Of a stretch of 64,000 bases of DNA, positions 50,698 through 58,846 are shown piece by piece (positions within the stretch are counted from its first letter, which is position 1; each line of letters starts with the position of its first letter). Made by a program: the position numbers and the translations under genes. The DNA lies in contig CAVQER010000007.1 of NCBI GenBank assembly GCA_963711595.1, forward strand, positions 802,360 through 866,359. Reading direction: 5' to 3'. The notes below the pieces were generated by a model. It ran no database searches. It worked only from the letters and a program-made list of their open reading frames with translations, and was not told where the DNA came from. Source of the DNA: JAUSIF01 sp963711595. GTDB taxonomy: Bacteria > Pseudomonadota > Alphaproteobacteria > Rhizobiales > Xanthobacteraceae.

Positions 50698-51429
50698 ATG
50701 AGACTGGTCCGCTTTGCCTCGATCGTGCGCTTTGCCCCTGCGCTGATCGCTACACTCGCATTTCTGCATCCTGCCGCAGCGCAGGAAAAGACCATGCCGA
50801 CAATCACTGTGGTCGGCGAGGGGACCGCCACCGCGGTCTCGGATCTAGCGGTGATCGGCGTGGGTGTCGTAGCGCAGGCCGCGCGCGCGGCTGACGCGCT
50901 TGCGCAGAATTCCAAAGCCATGACCGACGTGGTTGCAGCGGTGAAGGAGGCCGGCATCGAGCCGCGCGACGTGGAGACAAGCCGCGTGTCGCTGCGGCCG
51001 CAGTACTCACAGCCAGGCCCAAGCTCGCGCGAGGCGCCGAAGCTCGTCGGCTACGAGGCGAGCAATACCGTCTCGATCCGCGTGCGTGCGCTCGACAAGG
51101 TGGGCATTGTGCTCGATCGGCTCGTTACCGCCGGCGCGAACCAGATCCGCGGCGTCGAACTCGCGCTCGCGGAACCGGGGCCGTTACGCGACAAGGCGCG
51201 GACCGCGGCGATGAAGGACGCGCAGCGCAAAGGCGCCATGCTCGCCGACGCGGCAGGTGTACGCATCATGCGATTGTTTTCCGTGGTCGAGGACTTCAGC
51301 GAGGCGCCGCGTCCGTTGATGCGGATGTCGGAGGAGGCGGCGGCGTCCCGTCCGTCCGTTCCGATCGAGGCGGGCGAGCAGGAAATTCGCGGCCGCGTCA
51401 CTGCCGTCTTCGAGATCGCGCCGAAATAG
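50698..51429 (+). CDS. Exported SIMPL (DUF541) domain protein
   Basis: 243 residues, signal peptide ending near residue 28 (FLHPAAAQ). Core DUF541 features: PTITVVGEGTATAVSDLAVIGVGV, MTDVVAAVKEAGIEPRDVETSRVSLRPQY, GYEASNTVSIRV, and DAQRKGAMLADAAGVRI. Members fold like BP26, a periplasmic antigen of Brucella that forms oligomers; the biological role is unclear. The ATG at 50698 follows GGGAGTAAACA. Confidence 0.9.
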   Translation: MRLVRFASIVRFAPALIATLAFLHPAAAQEKTMPTITVVGEGTATAVSDLAVIGVGVVAQAARAADALAQNSKAMTDVVAAVKEAGIEPRDVETSRVSLRPQYSQPGPSSREAPKLVGYEASNTVSIRVRALDKVGIVLDRLVTAGANQIRGVELALAEPGPLRDKARTAAMKDAQRKGAMLADAAGVRIMRLFSVVEDFSEAPRPLMRMSEEAAASRPSVPIEAGEQEIRGRVTAVFEIAPK

Positions 51430-51444
51430 CGGACCTCGTTACGC

Positions 51445-51486
51445 AAAAAAGCAAACGAGCGCTCCGCGGTTCACCGCAAGCGCTCG
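51445..51486 (-). terminator. Rho-independent terminator
   Basis: Stem CGAGCGCT (51456-51463) / AGCGCTCG (51479-51486), with a smaller hairpin inside the loop; on the minus strand TTTGCTTTTTTG follows. It ends the small exported gene at 51544-51792. Confidence 0.8.
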
Positions 51487-51543
51487 CGCTCCTAAATGAA
51501 CCGGCCGAGCCGCTGGAGGCGGCCAAGCCGAAACCAGGGATTC

Positions 51544-51792
51544 TTACTTCTTCTTCTTCGCAGCCGGCGGCGGCGGCGGCGGTGCCGGATGCCAATAGGC
51601 ATGGGCCTGATCGTGCCAGGCGCACAGCGGTGTCTGCCGCGGCTGGCCGTAGGTGAGGTGGCACCAGCCCCAGCCCACCCCGCCGACGACGAGGATCGTG
51701 GCACCGGCGTCGGCACGTGCCGGCGAAGCCGACCAAAGCGAACCAATCGCCAAGGCCGACACGGCCGCGAGTACAAAACCAAACTTTCTCAT
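51544..51792 (-). CDS. Small exported protein
   Basis: 82 residues from ATG 51792 (GGGGAGC site). Signal peptide FGFVLAAVSALAIGSLWSASPARA, then GATILVVGGVGWGWCHLTYGQPRQTPLCAWHDQAHAYWHP (read in parts): two Cys, several Trp and His, then a Pro run and a KKKK end. No family recognised; similar short His/Trp-rich exports are common in this group. The longer frame to 51855 is discarded. Confidence 0.65.
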   Translation of the reverse strand: MRKFGFVLAAVSALAIGSLWSASPARADAGATILVVGGVGWGWCHLTYGQPRQTPLCAWHDQAHAYWHPAPPPPPPAAKKKK

Positions 51793-52114
51793 GTTGCTCC
51801 CCTTTAAGCCCGTCACAGGTCCGTAGCCCCTTAGGTTCCCTTCAAATCGCGCCAAGTGTCAATTGCATGCGGGACACAGGCCGGCGGAATCGACCTGAGA
51901 CCGGATGCGGAGAACACGTATTGCGATGCACAAGGAACCCGCCGGAATGTCTCCCCGCGGCCACGCGCTTCGGATTTTTGTCAGTACGCCAGCGATTTAT
52001 GCTCGGATTGTTTGTTCCGCCGCTCAGAACAGCGGCCCGTTGAGTGACGCCGGACACAAGAGCGTCTAGAATTACCTCCACGGTAAATTCATTCGCACCA
52101 AAGGGGGCTGAGTT
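51793..52114. other. 322-base intergenic region between divergent genes
   Basis: Separates the small exported gene (minus) from the polysaccharide deacetylase gene (plus) and must hold both promoters. I see a GCCGCT/AGCGGC hairpin (52019-52036) and the AAGGGGG ribosome-binding site of the deacetylase. No clear EcfG motif, RNA gene or repeat. A 63-codon frame at 51856-52047 has no ribosome-binding site and is not called. Confidence 0.5.
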
Positions 52115-52993
52115 ATGCGCGTGTTTGGCGCAATTGTCGTTGTCGCGGGTATAACGGTCGCGGCGAGCGGAGGAGCTTACGCGCAGCAGACGCCGCCGGC
52201 GCTTGCTGCAAAGTGCACCAACCCCAATGCGCTCGGTGTAACCCGCACGGTCGAGATCGACACGACCGGCGGACCGGGCTTCGGCTTCGAGCATTTCCGT
52301 CAGCACGACTTCCTGAAGCGCAACGAGGTTGTGCTGACATTCGACGACGGCCCGTGGGAGAGCACCACGCCGGCCGTGCTGAAGGCGCTCGCGGATCAAT
52401 GCGTGAGGGCAACGTTCTTCCCGATCGGGAAGCACGCGACCTACTACCCGGAGATCCTGAAGCAGGTGGCGGAGGCCGGTCACAGCATCGGCTCGCATAC
52501 CTGGTCGCACGCGAACCTGACGAGCAAGAAGCTCGACGAGGCGAAATACGAGATCGAACTTGGCATCAGCGCGGTGAAATATGCGATGGGCGACCGGCCG
52601 ATGGCGCCGTTCTTCCGCGCTCCGGTGCTGAAGCACCCCCCGGAGGTCGTCACCTACCTGGGCGAGCGCAACATCGCGATCTTCTCGACGGACATGGATT
52701 CCTTCGATTTCACAATGCGAACCGCCGACAAGGTGATCGCGTCGGTGATGAAGAAGCTCGAGAAGCACGGCAAGGGCATCGTGCTGATGCATGACTTCCA
52801 GAAGCACACGGCAGAAGCGTTGCCGGAGTTGCTCAACCAGCTGAAAGCCGGCGGCTACAAGGTCGTGCACATGCGCGGCAAGGAAGGACTCGCCTCGGTC
52901 GCGCAGTACGACGAGATCCTGCTGAAGCAGGCGAAGCTGCCGACCGTGAGCACGCGTCCGACTTCGAGCGTGGTCCGCACGATCAGCGAGTAG
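52115..52993 (+). CDS. Exported polysaccharide deacetylase (NodB domain)
   Basis: 292 residues. Signal peptide GAIVVVAGITVAASGGAYAQ. NodB motifs: EVVLTFDDGPWES (motif 1, catalytic Asp), GSHTWSHANL (motif 2, metal His-x3-His), FFRAPVLKHP (motif 3), and GIVLMHDFQKHTAEAL (motif 5, His). Acts on N- or O-acetylated glycans outside the membrane; peptidoglycan or exopolysaccharide are both possible. A 10-base-pair hairpin follows at 53011-53045. Confidence 0.93.
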   Translation: MRVFGAIVVVAGITVAASGGAYAQQTPPALAAKCTNPNALGVTRTVEIDTTGGPGFGFEHFRQHDFLKRNEVVLTFDDGPWESTTPAVLKALADQCVRATFFPIGKHATYYPEILKQVAEAGHSIGSHTWSHANLTSKKLDEAKYEIELGISAVKYAMGDRPMAPFFRAPVLKHPPEVVTYLGERNIAIFSTDMDSFDFTMRTADKVIASVMKKLEKHGKGIVLMHDFQKHTAEALPELLNQLKAGGYKVVHMRGKEGLASVAQYDEILLKQAKLPTVSTRPTSSVVRTISE

Positions 52994-53010
52994 GCGGCCC
53001 GAAAAGCGAT

Positions 53011-53045
53011 TGCGCCTCGCGCGGCCCCGGGGCCGGCGAGGCGCA
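53011..53045. terminator. Hairpin between convergent genes
   Basis: TGCGCCTCGC / GCGAGGCGCA, 10 base pairs around a GC-rich loop of 15. It lies between the deacetylase (plus) and a small gene (minus). No U run, so termination is only likely. Confidence 0.5.
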
Positions 53046-53063
53046 CGCTCACGAAGAAAGGTC

Positions 53064-53228
53064 TTACTTCTTGGCGGGCGCCGGCGGCGGCGTGCGATTG
53101 GCCGCCTTCTGCACTTCTTCCATCCAGCCTTGCCACAGGGTCTTGCCGGCTGACTGGGCCATGACCGTCGTGGACATTGCGATACCAATCGCGGCGAGCG
53201 CCGCGAGGACGATAGCGAGCTTCTTCAT
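53064..53228 (-). CDS. Very small exported protein
   Basis: 54 residues from ATG 53228 (GGGGGTC site). Residues 1-25 make a signal peptide (KKLAIVLAALAAIGIAMSTTVMAQ). The mature peptide is about 29 residues: SAGKTLWQGWMEEVQKAAN then a Pro-rich PPPAPAKK tail. It could be a helical peptide. No family known. Frames further upstream do not add conserved sequence. Confidence 0.6.
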   Translation of the reverse strand: MKKLAIVLAALAAIGIAMSTTVMAQSAGKTLWQGWMEEVQKAANRTPPPAPAKK

Positions 53229-53438
53229 AGAGACCCCCAAATTGTCCTTCACACTTTGTGAAGAGGCCAAAGTTTTGCCAATGGGCGGGAACGAGTCAAC
53301 GAAAACCTCGACCTATCGGCATGAGAGTCGCGCACTGCGCCGCTTGGGTGACACGCGATGCGGGTACCTTCTATGATCCGCAATTAGTTGGGTCGGGCAA
53401 CGCCGATTTCCGCTTTGTTTGCCGGATAGGTCAGGGCC

Positions 53439-55016
53439 ATGGCCGAAGGTCATCGCATCGTTGGGGGTGGGCAGCAGTCCCAGGGACCGCTGGTCGTCCT
53501 GCTCGTCATCCTGCTGCTGCTCGGGCTGCCCTTCGCGGCCTGGCTCGACATGCGGGACCTGTCCGAGCGTATCCTGCGGCGGCAGGCGGAAGAGATCGGC
53601 CGCATAATCGACGACATGCGCGCTTTCTACGCGACCGACGTAGTGGGCCGCGTCATGGCGCAACACGTCGCCAACCCGACCCACAACTACCGAGAGGTCG
53701 AAGGCGGCATTCCCATCCCGGCCACGCTTTCGATCGAGCTAGGAAGGCTCATCTCCGCTCGCAACGATGCAGTGGGATACCGGTTCGTCTCGGACCTGCC
53801 GTTCAAGGGGCGCGGATCGCACGACCTCGACACGTTCGAGCGGCGGGCGCTCGTATCGCTGCGCGAAAATCCAAAGCAGACCGTGACCGAAGTTACCGGG
53901 TCGGTTTTCGACCGCTCGATCCGCATGGCCGGGCCGGTGCTGATGGGTGCGCCCTGCGTGAGTTGCCACAATTCGCATCCGGAGAGCCCCCGCACGGATT
54001 GGAAGGTCGGTGACGTGCGCGGCATCCAGGAGATCACAGTCCACCAGCCGATCGGGGCGAATATCCTGTCGTTCAAGTACCTGCTCGCGTACTTCGCGCT
54101 GGCGGGCGCGATCGGCATCACGTTCATCGCCTTGCAGCGCCGGCAGGCCGCGCTCATCGGCGCCATGAACAACGAGCTGCACGAGGCGAACGACTTCCTC
54201 GCCGCGGTCTCGATGAAGATCGCGAAATACATCTCGCCGCAGATCTACAAGAGCATCTTTTCGGGCCACCGCGACGTCTCGATCGCAACCGAGCGCAAGA
54301 AGCTCACGATCTTCTTCTCCGACATCAAGGACTTCACGGCGACGACCGAGCGGCTGCAGCCGGAAGAGCTCACGGCGCTGCTCAACGAATATCTCACCGC
54401 GATGTCGAATATCGCGCTCGAGCACGGCGCCACCATCGACAAGTTCATCGGCGACGCGATCCTCGTGTTCTTCGGCGACCCTGAGACGAGAGGCACGGCG
54501 GTGGACGCGCGTGCGTGCTTGCGCATGGCAATCGACATGCAGAAGAAGCTCGCGCGCCTGAATGCCGAATGGCGCCATCGCGGCATCGAGCAGCCGCTGC
54601 GCGTGCGCATGGGCATCAACACCGGCTTCTGCAACGTCGGCAATTTCGGTAGCGAAGACCGCATGGATTACACGATCGTCGGCGCCGAAGCGAACCTCGC
54701 CGCGCGCCTGCAGTCGATCGCAGAAGCCGGGCAGATCGTGATGAGTTACGAGACCTATGCGCTGGTGCGCGATCTTGTGCGCGCTCGGCCGCTTCCGCCG
54801 ATCCACATGAAAGGCATCACCCGGGAGGTCGTGCCCTATGCGGTGGAGGGGCTGCTCGACGAGATGATGCAGCGGCCGAAGGTGATCAGCGAGCACGCGA
54901 AGGGGGTCGATGTCTTTCTCGATCTCGAGGTGATCGACCCGGTGGTCGCAGAACGCACGCGCCGGCTGTTGCAGGAGGCGGTCGCCGCGCTCGAGGCGAG
55001 GGGGAAGGCGGGCTGA
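53439..55016 (+). CDS. Membrane adenylate/guanylate cyclase with Tll0287-like c-heme sensor
   Basis: 525 residues. TM helix 1 about 17-37, a periplasmic domain (38-205), TM helix 2 about 210-230, then a class III cyclase. The periplasmic domain holds CVSCHNSHPES (about 169-179): CxxCH is a c-type heme attachment site, as in DUF3365/Tll0287 sensors. Cyclase motifs: FFSDIKDFT, DKFIGDAILVFFGD, MGINTGFCNVGNFG and YTIVGAEANLAARLQ. It could sense redox state or a gas and make cAMP. Requires c-type cytochrome maturation. Encoded alone. Confidence 0.9.
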   Translation: MAEGHRIVGGGQQSQGPLVVLLVILLLLGLPFAAWLDMRDLSERILRRQAEEIGRIIDDMRAFYATDVVGRVMAQHVANPTHNYREVEGGIPIPATLSIELGRLISARNDAVGYRFVSDLPFKGRGSHDLDTFERRALVSLRENPKQTVTEVTGSVFDRSIRMAGPVLMGAPCVSCHNSHPESPRTDWKVGDVRGIQEITVHQPIGANILSFKYLLAYFALAGAIGITFIALQRRQAALIGAMNNELHEANDFLAAVSMKIAKYISPQIYKSIFSGHRDVSIATERKKLTIFFSDIKDFTATTERLQPEELTALLNEYLTAMSNIALEHGATIDKFIGDAILVFFGDPETRGTAVDARACLRMAIDMQKKLARLNAEWRHRGIEQPLRVRMGINTGFCNVGNFGSEDRMDYTIVGAEANLAARLQSIAEAGQIVMSYETYALVRDLVRARPLPPIHMKGITREVVPYAVEGLLDEMMQRPKVISEHAKGVDVFLDLEVIDPVVAERTRRLLQEAVAALEARGKAG

Positions 55017-55020
55017 TTTG

Positions 55021-55109
55021 TCATGCCCGCGCTTGTCGCGGGCATCCACGCCTTTATGGCATCGAAGATTCTCAAGGCGTGGATGGCCGGGACAAGCCCG
55101 GCCATGACG
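55021..55109. repeat. Palindromic intergenic repeat (copy 1)
   Basis: Long imperfect palindrome with ends TCATGCCCGCGC and GCCCGGCCATGACG. Two hairpins, one at each end, joined by inner TCCACG/CGTGGA arms. Five more copies lie between 57 and 63.5 kb. Found in the gap between the heme cyclase and the amidohydrolase. Resembles the Bradyrhizobium-type intergenic palindromic elements. Confidence 0.8.
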
Positions 55110-55112
55110 ATC

Positions 55113-56078
55113 TCACATCCGCAGCAGCTTCTGCGCGTTGCCCGAGAGGATCTTCACCTTGTCCGCATCGGAGATCGGCGCGCGGTCGAACCACTCAACC
55201 CCGGGTCGGTTCGCGACGAACGGCCAATCGATCGCGAACAGAATGCGATCTGCGCCCATCTCGGCCATGGTGCAGATAAGCGTCGGATCGGAGAAATTTC
55301 CACTCGTGGTCACGTAGAAATGGCTGCAGAAGAGGTCGCGGAAGCTCATCGGTTTCTGCCCCGGCCGCTTCAGCGCCTGATCGATGCGCCAGATGAAGAA
55401 CGGCAGCGTCTCGCCGAAATGCCCGAGCACAATCTTGAGCTTCGGATGCTGCTCGAACACGCCCGAGAGCACGAGGCGCACCGCGAGGGTCGCGGTCTCG
55501 ACGGTGAAGCCCCACGCGGCGCGGATCACCATCGGAAAATCCTTGGCGTAATCCTTGTAGTAGATGTCCATCACCGCGGGGTGCGGCGTCGCCGGATGCA
55601 GGTAGATCGGCACGTCGAGCGCTTCGGCGCGCGCGAAGATCGGCCAGAAACGCTTGTCGTCGAGGAAAAGTCCGTGCGCCATGCCGTGCAGCATCGCTCC
55701 CTTGAAACCAAGCTTTTCCACCGTGCGGGAAAGCTCGTCGGCCGCAGCGTTCGCGTCCGCTGTCGGCAGCACGCCAAACGCGGCGAGGCGCTTCGGGTAG
55801 CGCGCGACGGTGGCGGCAAGGCGATCGTTCACGCGCTTCGAGAGTTCGACCGCGACGTCGGCGCCGAGACGTTGCGTCGCGGGCGCGCCATGGGACACGA
55901 CCTGAACGTCGATCCGGGCTTCGTCCATTTCCTTCAGGCGCATCTCGTCGAAATCGGACAGGCGCTTCTGCATGTCGGGCGGGGCGAAGCGGTCGGCGCC
56001 GTCCCACGCCGCGGTCAGTTCGGGGTCCCAATAGTGCTCTTCGATCGCGATCACCGGGCAATTCAGCTTCTTGTTCAT
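55113..56078 (-). CDS. Amidohydrolase-2 family metal-dependent hydrolase/decarboxylase
   Basis: 321 residues from ATG 56078. TIM-barrel amidohydrolase of the ACMSD/gamma-resorcylate decarboxylase group: AIEEHYWDPELTAAW (metal Glu/His, about 10-24), VQVVSHGAPATQRLG, PIYLHPATPHP (His), HFGETLPFF (His), and FAIDWPF (Asp). These enzymes remove CO2 from aromatic acids using Zn or Mn. Likely substrates include 2,6-dihydroxybenzoate or related acids, but not proven. A 600-codon open frame upstream is not real coding. Confidence 0.9.
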   Translation of the reverse strand: MNKKLNCPVIAIEEHYWDPELTAAWDGADRFAPPDMQKRLSDFDEMRLKEMDEARIDVQVVSHGAPATQRLGADVAVELSKRVNDRLAATVARYPKRLAAFGVLPTADANAAADELSRTVEKLGFKGAMLHGMAHGLFLDDKRFWPIFARAEALDVPIYLHPATPHPAVMDIYYKDYAKDFPMVIRAAWGFTVETATLAVRLVLSGVFEQHPKLKIVLGHFGETLPFFIWRIDQALKRPGQKPMSFRDLFCSHFYVTTSGNFSDPTLICTMAEMGADRILFAIDWPFVANRPGVEWFDRAPISDADKVKILSGNAQKLLRM

Positions 56079-56231
56079 GTCGACCCCGTTTAGTCCTTTG
56101 TTTTGCGCGTGATCTCTTCCGAAAACCGGTTTCCACTTTTCGGGATCACGCGCTAGTCCATGGCGGCGGCAAGTGTCGCTGGGTACACTTGACGCGACAA
56201 GGGCCGCAGAGCCCGAGGGAGGGGACGCGCC

Positions 56232-56993
56232 ATGGGTTTGCTGGACCACAAGGTGTGCGTGATCACGGGCGGAGCGGGAAGCCTCGGGCTCGCGAGCGCG
56301 AAGCAGTTCGTGCGCGAGGGGGCAAAGGTGATGCTCGTCGACCTCAAGGACGCGGATATCGATCGCGCGAAGCAAGAGCTCAACAGCCCGAACGTCGATG
56401 GCGTCGCCGCCGACGTGAGCAAGGCCGACGCGACCAGGCACTACATCGACCGTGCGGTGGCGAAGTTCGGCAAGATCGACGTGCTGTTCGCGAACGCCGG
56501 CAACCAGGGACCGATAACGCCGACCGTGGACTATCCCGAGGATGTCTTCGATGCGGTCATCGCCGTGCACGTGCGCGGCACGTTCCTCGCGTGCAAATAC
56601 GGCGTGCCGCAGATGAACGACGGCGGCAGCGTGATCATCACGTCGAGCGTCGTGGGCGCGATGGGCGCACCCGGTGCCTGCGCCTATGTAGCGGCGAAGC
56701 ACGCGCTGGTCGGACTCATGCGCACGCTCGCGAAGGAGACGGCGAAGCGCGGCATTCGCGTGAACACGCTGCACCCGGGGCCCATCGACAACGAATTCCA
56801 GGCGCGAATCAACGTCGGGATCGGCAAGCTCGCAGGCGGTCAGGACGGGCGCAAGATTCTCGACGCGGCCATTCCGCTCGGCCGCCACGCGTTTCCCGAC
56901 GAGATCGCGCGCTCGGCGCTCTATCTCGCGTCGAACCTGTCGAGCTTCGTCACCGGCTCGATGGTGATGGCGGACGGCGGGCTGCGCGGTTGA
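56232..56993 (+). CDS. SDR-family oxidoreductase
   Basis: 253 residues. Rossmann motif VCVITGGAGSLGLASAKQF (about 9-27), NAGNQG, and active-site Tyr-Lys in CAYVAAKHAL, with Ser in IITSSVVGAMG. Ends FVTGSMVMADGG, the usual C-terminal segment. Substrate unknown; it is beside an aromatic decarboxylase-like gene and might work in the same path. GAGGGGACGCGCC precedes ATG 56232. Confidence 0.9.
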   Translation: MGLLDHKVCVITGGAGSLGLASAKQFVREGAKVMLVDLKDADIDRAKQELNSPNVDGVAADVSKADATRHYIDRAVAKFGKIDVLFANAGNQGPITPTVDYPEDVFDAVIAVHVRGTFLACKYGVPQMNDGGSVIITSSVVGAMGAPGACAYVAAKHALVGLMRTLAKETAKRGIRVNTLHPGPIDNEFQARINVGIGKLAGGQDGRKILDAAIPLGRHAFPDEIARSALYLASNLSSFVTGSMVMADGGLRG

Positions 56994-57001
56994 CATCGCG
57001 G

Positions 57002-57082
57002 TCATGGCCGGGCTTGTCCCGGCCATCCACGTCTTACAGCAGTAGTGAAGGCGTGGATGCCCGGCACAAGGCCGGGCATGAC
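57002..57082. repeat. Palindromic intergenic repeat (copy 2)
   Basis: TCATGGCCGGGCTTGTCCC at the left and its complement-like GCCGGGCATGAC at the right. Same family as 55021-55109; lies between the SDR and lytic transglycosylase genes, convergent. Confidence 0.8.
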
Positions 57083-57087
57083 AACTA

Positions 57088-57819
57088 TCAATCCACGCGG
57101 CCGTATGCGCTGAACGGGCTGAAGCGCGCGACAGCGGCACGTGGCTGCTGCGTGTAGGGCGAGAAGCCCTGCGCCTTGGCCTCGTAGTAGTAGCCGCGCG
57201 CATAGAGTGCGATCGCCCGGTCGTGATTGCCACCCGAGGCGCGGTGGGCGCCGGCGAGGTAGCGCATGGCGTAGGTCATGTTCACGTCGGGATCGAGCAG
57301 GCCCTGGGCATTGCCCTGGTAGCCCATGGCGCGCGCGGTGCCGAGGCGGATCTGCATCAGTCCGTAATTACCCTGACTCACGGCGCGCGGATTGCCGCCG
57401 CTCTCGCGCTTGACGACACGGCGCGCGAGCTCGATCGGAACCCCGTGCGCGGCGGCGTGGCGCGCGATCGACGCGTCCATCGAGCCGTCCCAGCTGTAAG
57501 GGGAACGCGCCGGCGCGATAATCTCGCCCGGAACCGTGCGTGTACCGAAACGGCCCTGCTGCGGCTGCGGAATGACGGGAAACAGTTGCGGCATCGCGAC
57601 AGGTTGCGGAGCCGCGACGGCGAGGCGTGCCTGCTTGTTGGTGCGATCGATACGCACAGGCTGCCCCGGCACCGGAACGAACGTGCGGAAGAAGGAAAAC
57701 GGATTCATCAAGGGTGCCGGCTGCACTTCGGCACGGGCACGCCGCGACTTCTCGTGCGCGACGGCGGGAATGGCGAGCGCGACGACGGCGGCCGCGCAGA
57801 GGAAAATACGCATACGCAT
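57088..57819 (-). CDS. Exported lytic transglycosylase
   Basis: 243 residues. ATG 57819 follows AGGAG; signal peptide IFLCAAAVVALAIPAVA. A Pro-rich linker of about 90 residues precedes a SLT domain: VPIELARRVVKRESGGNPRAVS holds the catalytic Glu (VKRES), then GNYGLMQIRLGTARAMGY and YAMRYLAGAHRASGG. It cuts peptidoglycan between MurNAc and GlcNAc forming anhydro products. The domain is complete. Confidence 0.93.
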   Translation of the reverse strand: MRMRIFLCAAAVVALAIPAVAHEKSRRARAEVQPAPLMNPFSFFRTFVPVPGQPVRIDRTNKQARLAVAAPQPVAMPQLFPVIPQPQQGRFGTRTVPGEIIAPARSPYSWDGSMDASIARHAAAHGVPIELARRVVKRESGGNPRAVSQGNYGLMQIRLGTARAMGYQGNAQGLLDPDVNMTYAMRYLAGAHRASGGNHDRAIALYARGYYYEAKAQGFSPYTQQPRAAVARFSPFSAYGRVD

Positions 57820-57913
57820 CAGGGATCTCCTGTAGCTCAGCTCCCGTTCGGCCTTTTCAAGTCAGATTCGGGCGAATTGGAGTCGGTGAGTGGGTGATGC
57901 GATGGCGCGCACT

Positions 57914-57939
57914 GGAACTTGAGTCGCGCGTCACGGGTT
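57914..57939 (+). promoter_or_regulatory. EcfG-like promoter before the DUF1328 gene
   Basis: GGAAC (57914-57918), 17 bases, GGTT (57936-57939), one base from CGTT. 56 bases upstream of the start at 57996. Confidence 0.4.
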
Positions 57940-57995
57940 ATTGGGGCGAAGCAGGGTTAACAAAGTCTTAAAGCGCCGACTGTCCGGAGAACCAC

Positions 57996-58196
57996 ATGCT
58001 GCGAATGGCCATTATCTTTCTCGTCATCTCGCTCGTGGCCGGCGCATTCGGCTTCATCAATGTCTCCGACATCACGCGCAGGATCTCGTTCGTCCTGTTC
58101 GCGCTGTTCTTCATCGGCTTCCTGATTTTCCTCGGCTTCGCGCTGCTCGTTGTCGATGCGGTGAGCGCGCCGGCGCTCGTCACGCTGCTCGACTAG
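57996..58196 (+). CDS. DUF1328 (YtjA-type) membrane protein
   Basis: 66 residues, two hydrophobic helices: LRMAIIFLVISLVAGAFGF and RISFVLFALFFIGFLIFLG. The N-terminus matches the DUF1328/YtjA pattern. These proteins are small inner-membrane components of unknown role, often induced by general stress in alphaproteobacteria; a near-consensus EcfG motif lies upstream. CGGAGAACCAC precedes the ATG. Confidence 0.85.
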   Translation: MLRMAIIFLVISLVAGAFGFINVSDITRRISFVLFALFFIGFLIFLGFALLVVDAVSAPALVTLLD

Positions 58197-58206
58197 CGCG
58201 CGATCG

Positions 58207-58233
58207 TCATGGCCGGGCAAGCGCGGGCATGAC
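58207..58233. repeat. Short palindromic repeat (copy 3, truncated)
   Basis: TCATGGCCGGGCAAGCGCGGGCATGAC, 27 bases: one end of the repeat family with a shortened loop, directly after the DUF1328 stop. Confidence 0.6.
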
Positions 58234-58247
58234 AGAAAAATTTCGAC

Positions 58248-58635
58248 CTAGTCGAGCCCGCGGCGCGCGAGGTGCTGCCGGAGAATCCGCACGTTCTTGC
58301 GGTTGGCACGCCAGGCGACGTCGAATGCATCGCCGACGACCGGCACGGCGCCGATCAAGCCGTCCACCGCGATATTCGCGACCATGCGCGCAATGATGTG
58401 GGGGCGGGCGCCGAGCTGATGCGCCTCGTAGACGATCCACAGCGAGAGCGCGCTCGTCACCGCGTCGCCTATGCCCGGTACCAGACCGAGCAGCGAGTTC
58501 GACTCCGAAGCGGATGCCGGTTCCCGGAATCACGAATGCGGTGTCGAGCAAGTCGGCCACCGCCTCGAGGCGCGCGATGCGCTCGCGCCGCGAAGGGGAA
58601 CCGATGAAGCCGGCGCGAGCGGTTGTCCTGTTCAT
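58248..58635 (-). pseudogene. DUF4112 membrane protein, frameshifted
   Basis: From ATG 58635: RERIARLEAVADLLDTAFVIPGTGIRFGVE, the DUF4112 start. Then the frame breaks at about 58495-58500. In the next frame, SLLGLVPGIGDAVTSALSLWIVYEAHQLGARPHI, then VPVVGDAFDVAWRANRKNVRIL, stop at 58248, the normal DUF4112 remainder. Removing one base (the doubled T on the plus strand) joins the halves as GVDSLLG. Function unknown. Either an error or a fresh loss. Confidence 0.8.
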
Positions 58636-58846
58636 GCTCCGCTAGGTGGGAGCCGACGAGACAATTGCAAGCTTTGCAGTCGTGTTTTCTTAACGACGCG
58701 GATTCGAACGCCGGACGTTTCCCGGGCGCGGCGCAGCACGCGCTTGGGCGTGGTGCGACGCAGACCCGGGACCCATGGACAAAGGACGAATTCTGGATCC
58801 CGGATCAGCGGCGCACCACTTCGTGCTGCGCCGCATCCGGGACAAG

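Noticed and set aside
51856..52047. 63-codon frame in the 322-base gap
   Set aside because: No ribosome-binding site, GTG start, no similarity or signal peptide; probably chance.
53259..53320. GGAAC element at 53290 as an EcfG promoter for the heme cyclase
   Set aside because: The -10 position reads CGAC at N16, and the distance to the start codon is over 100 bases.
55113..57233. 706-codon open frame on the minus strand
   Set aside because: Only the last 321 codons, from ATG 56078, are a known protein. The upstream part is antisense to the SDR gene and crosses a palindromic repeat.
58680..58720. GGCGTTCGAATCC-like segment (minus strand) as a tRNA T-arm
   Set aside because: Stem pairing fails for the T-arm and no acceptor or anticodon stem can be drawn around it.
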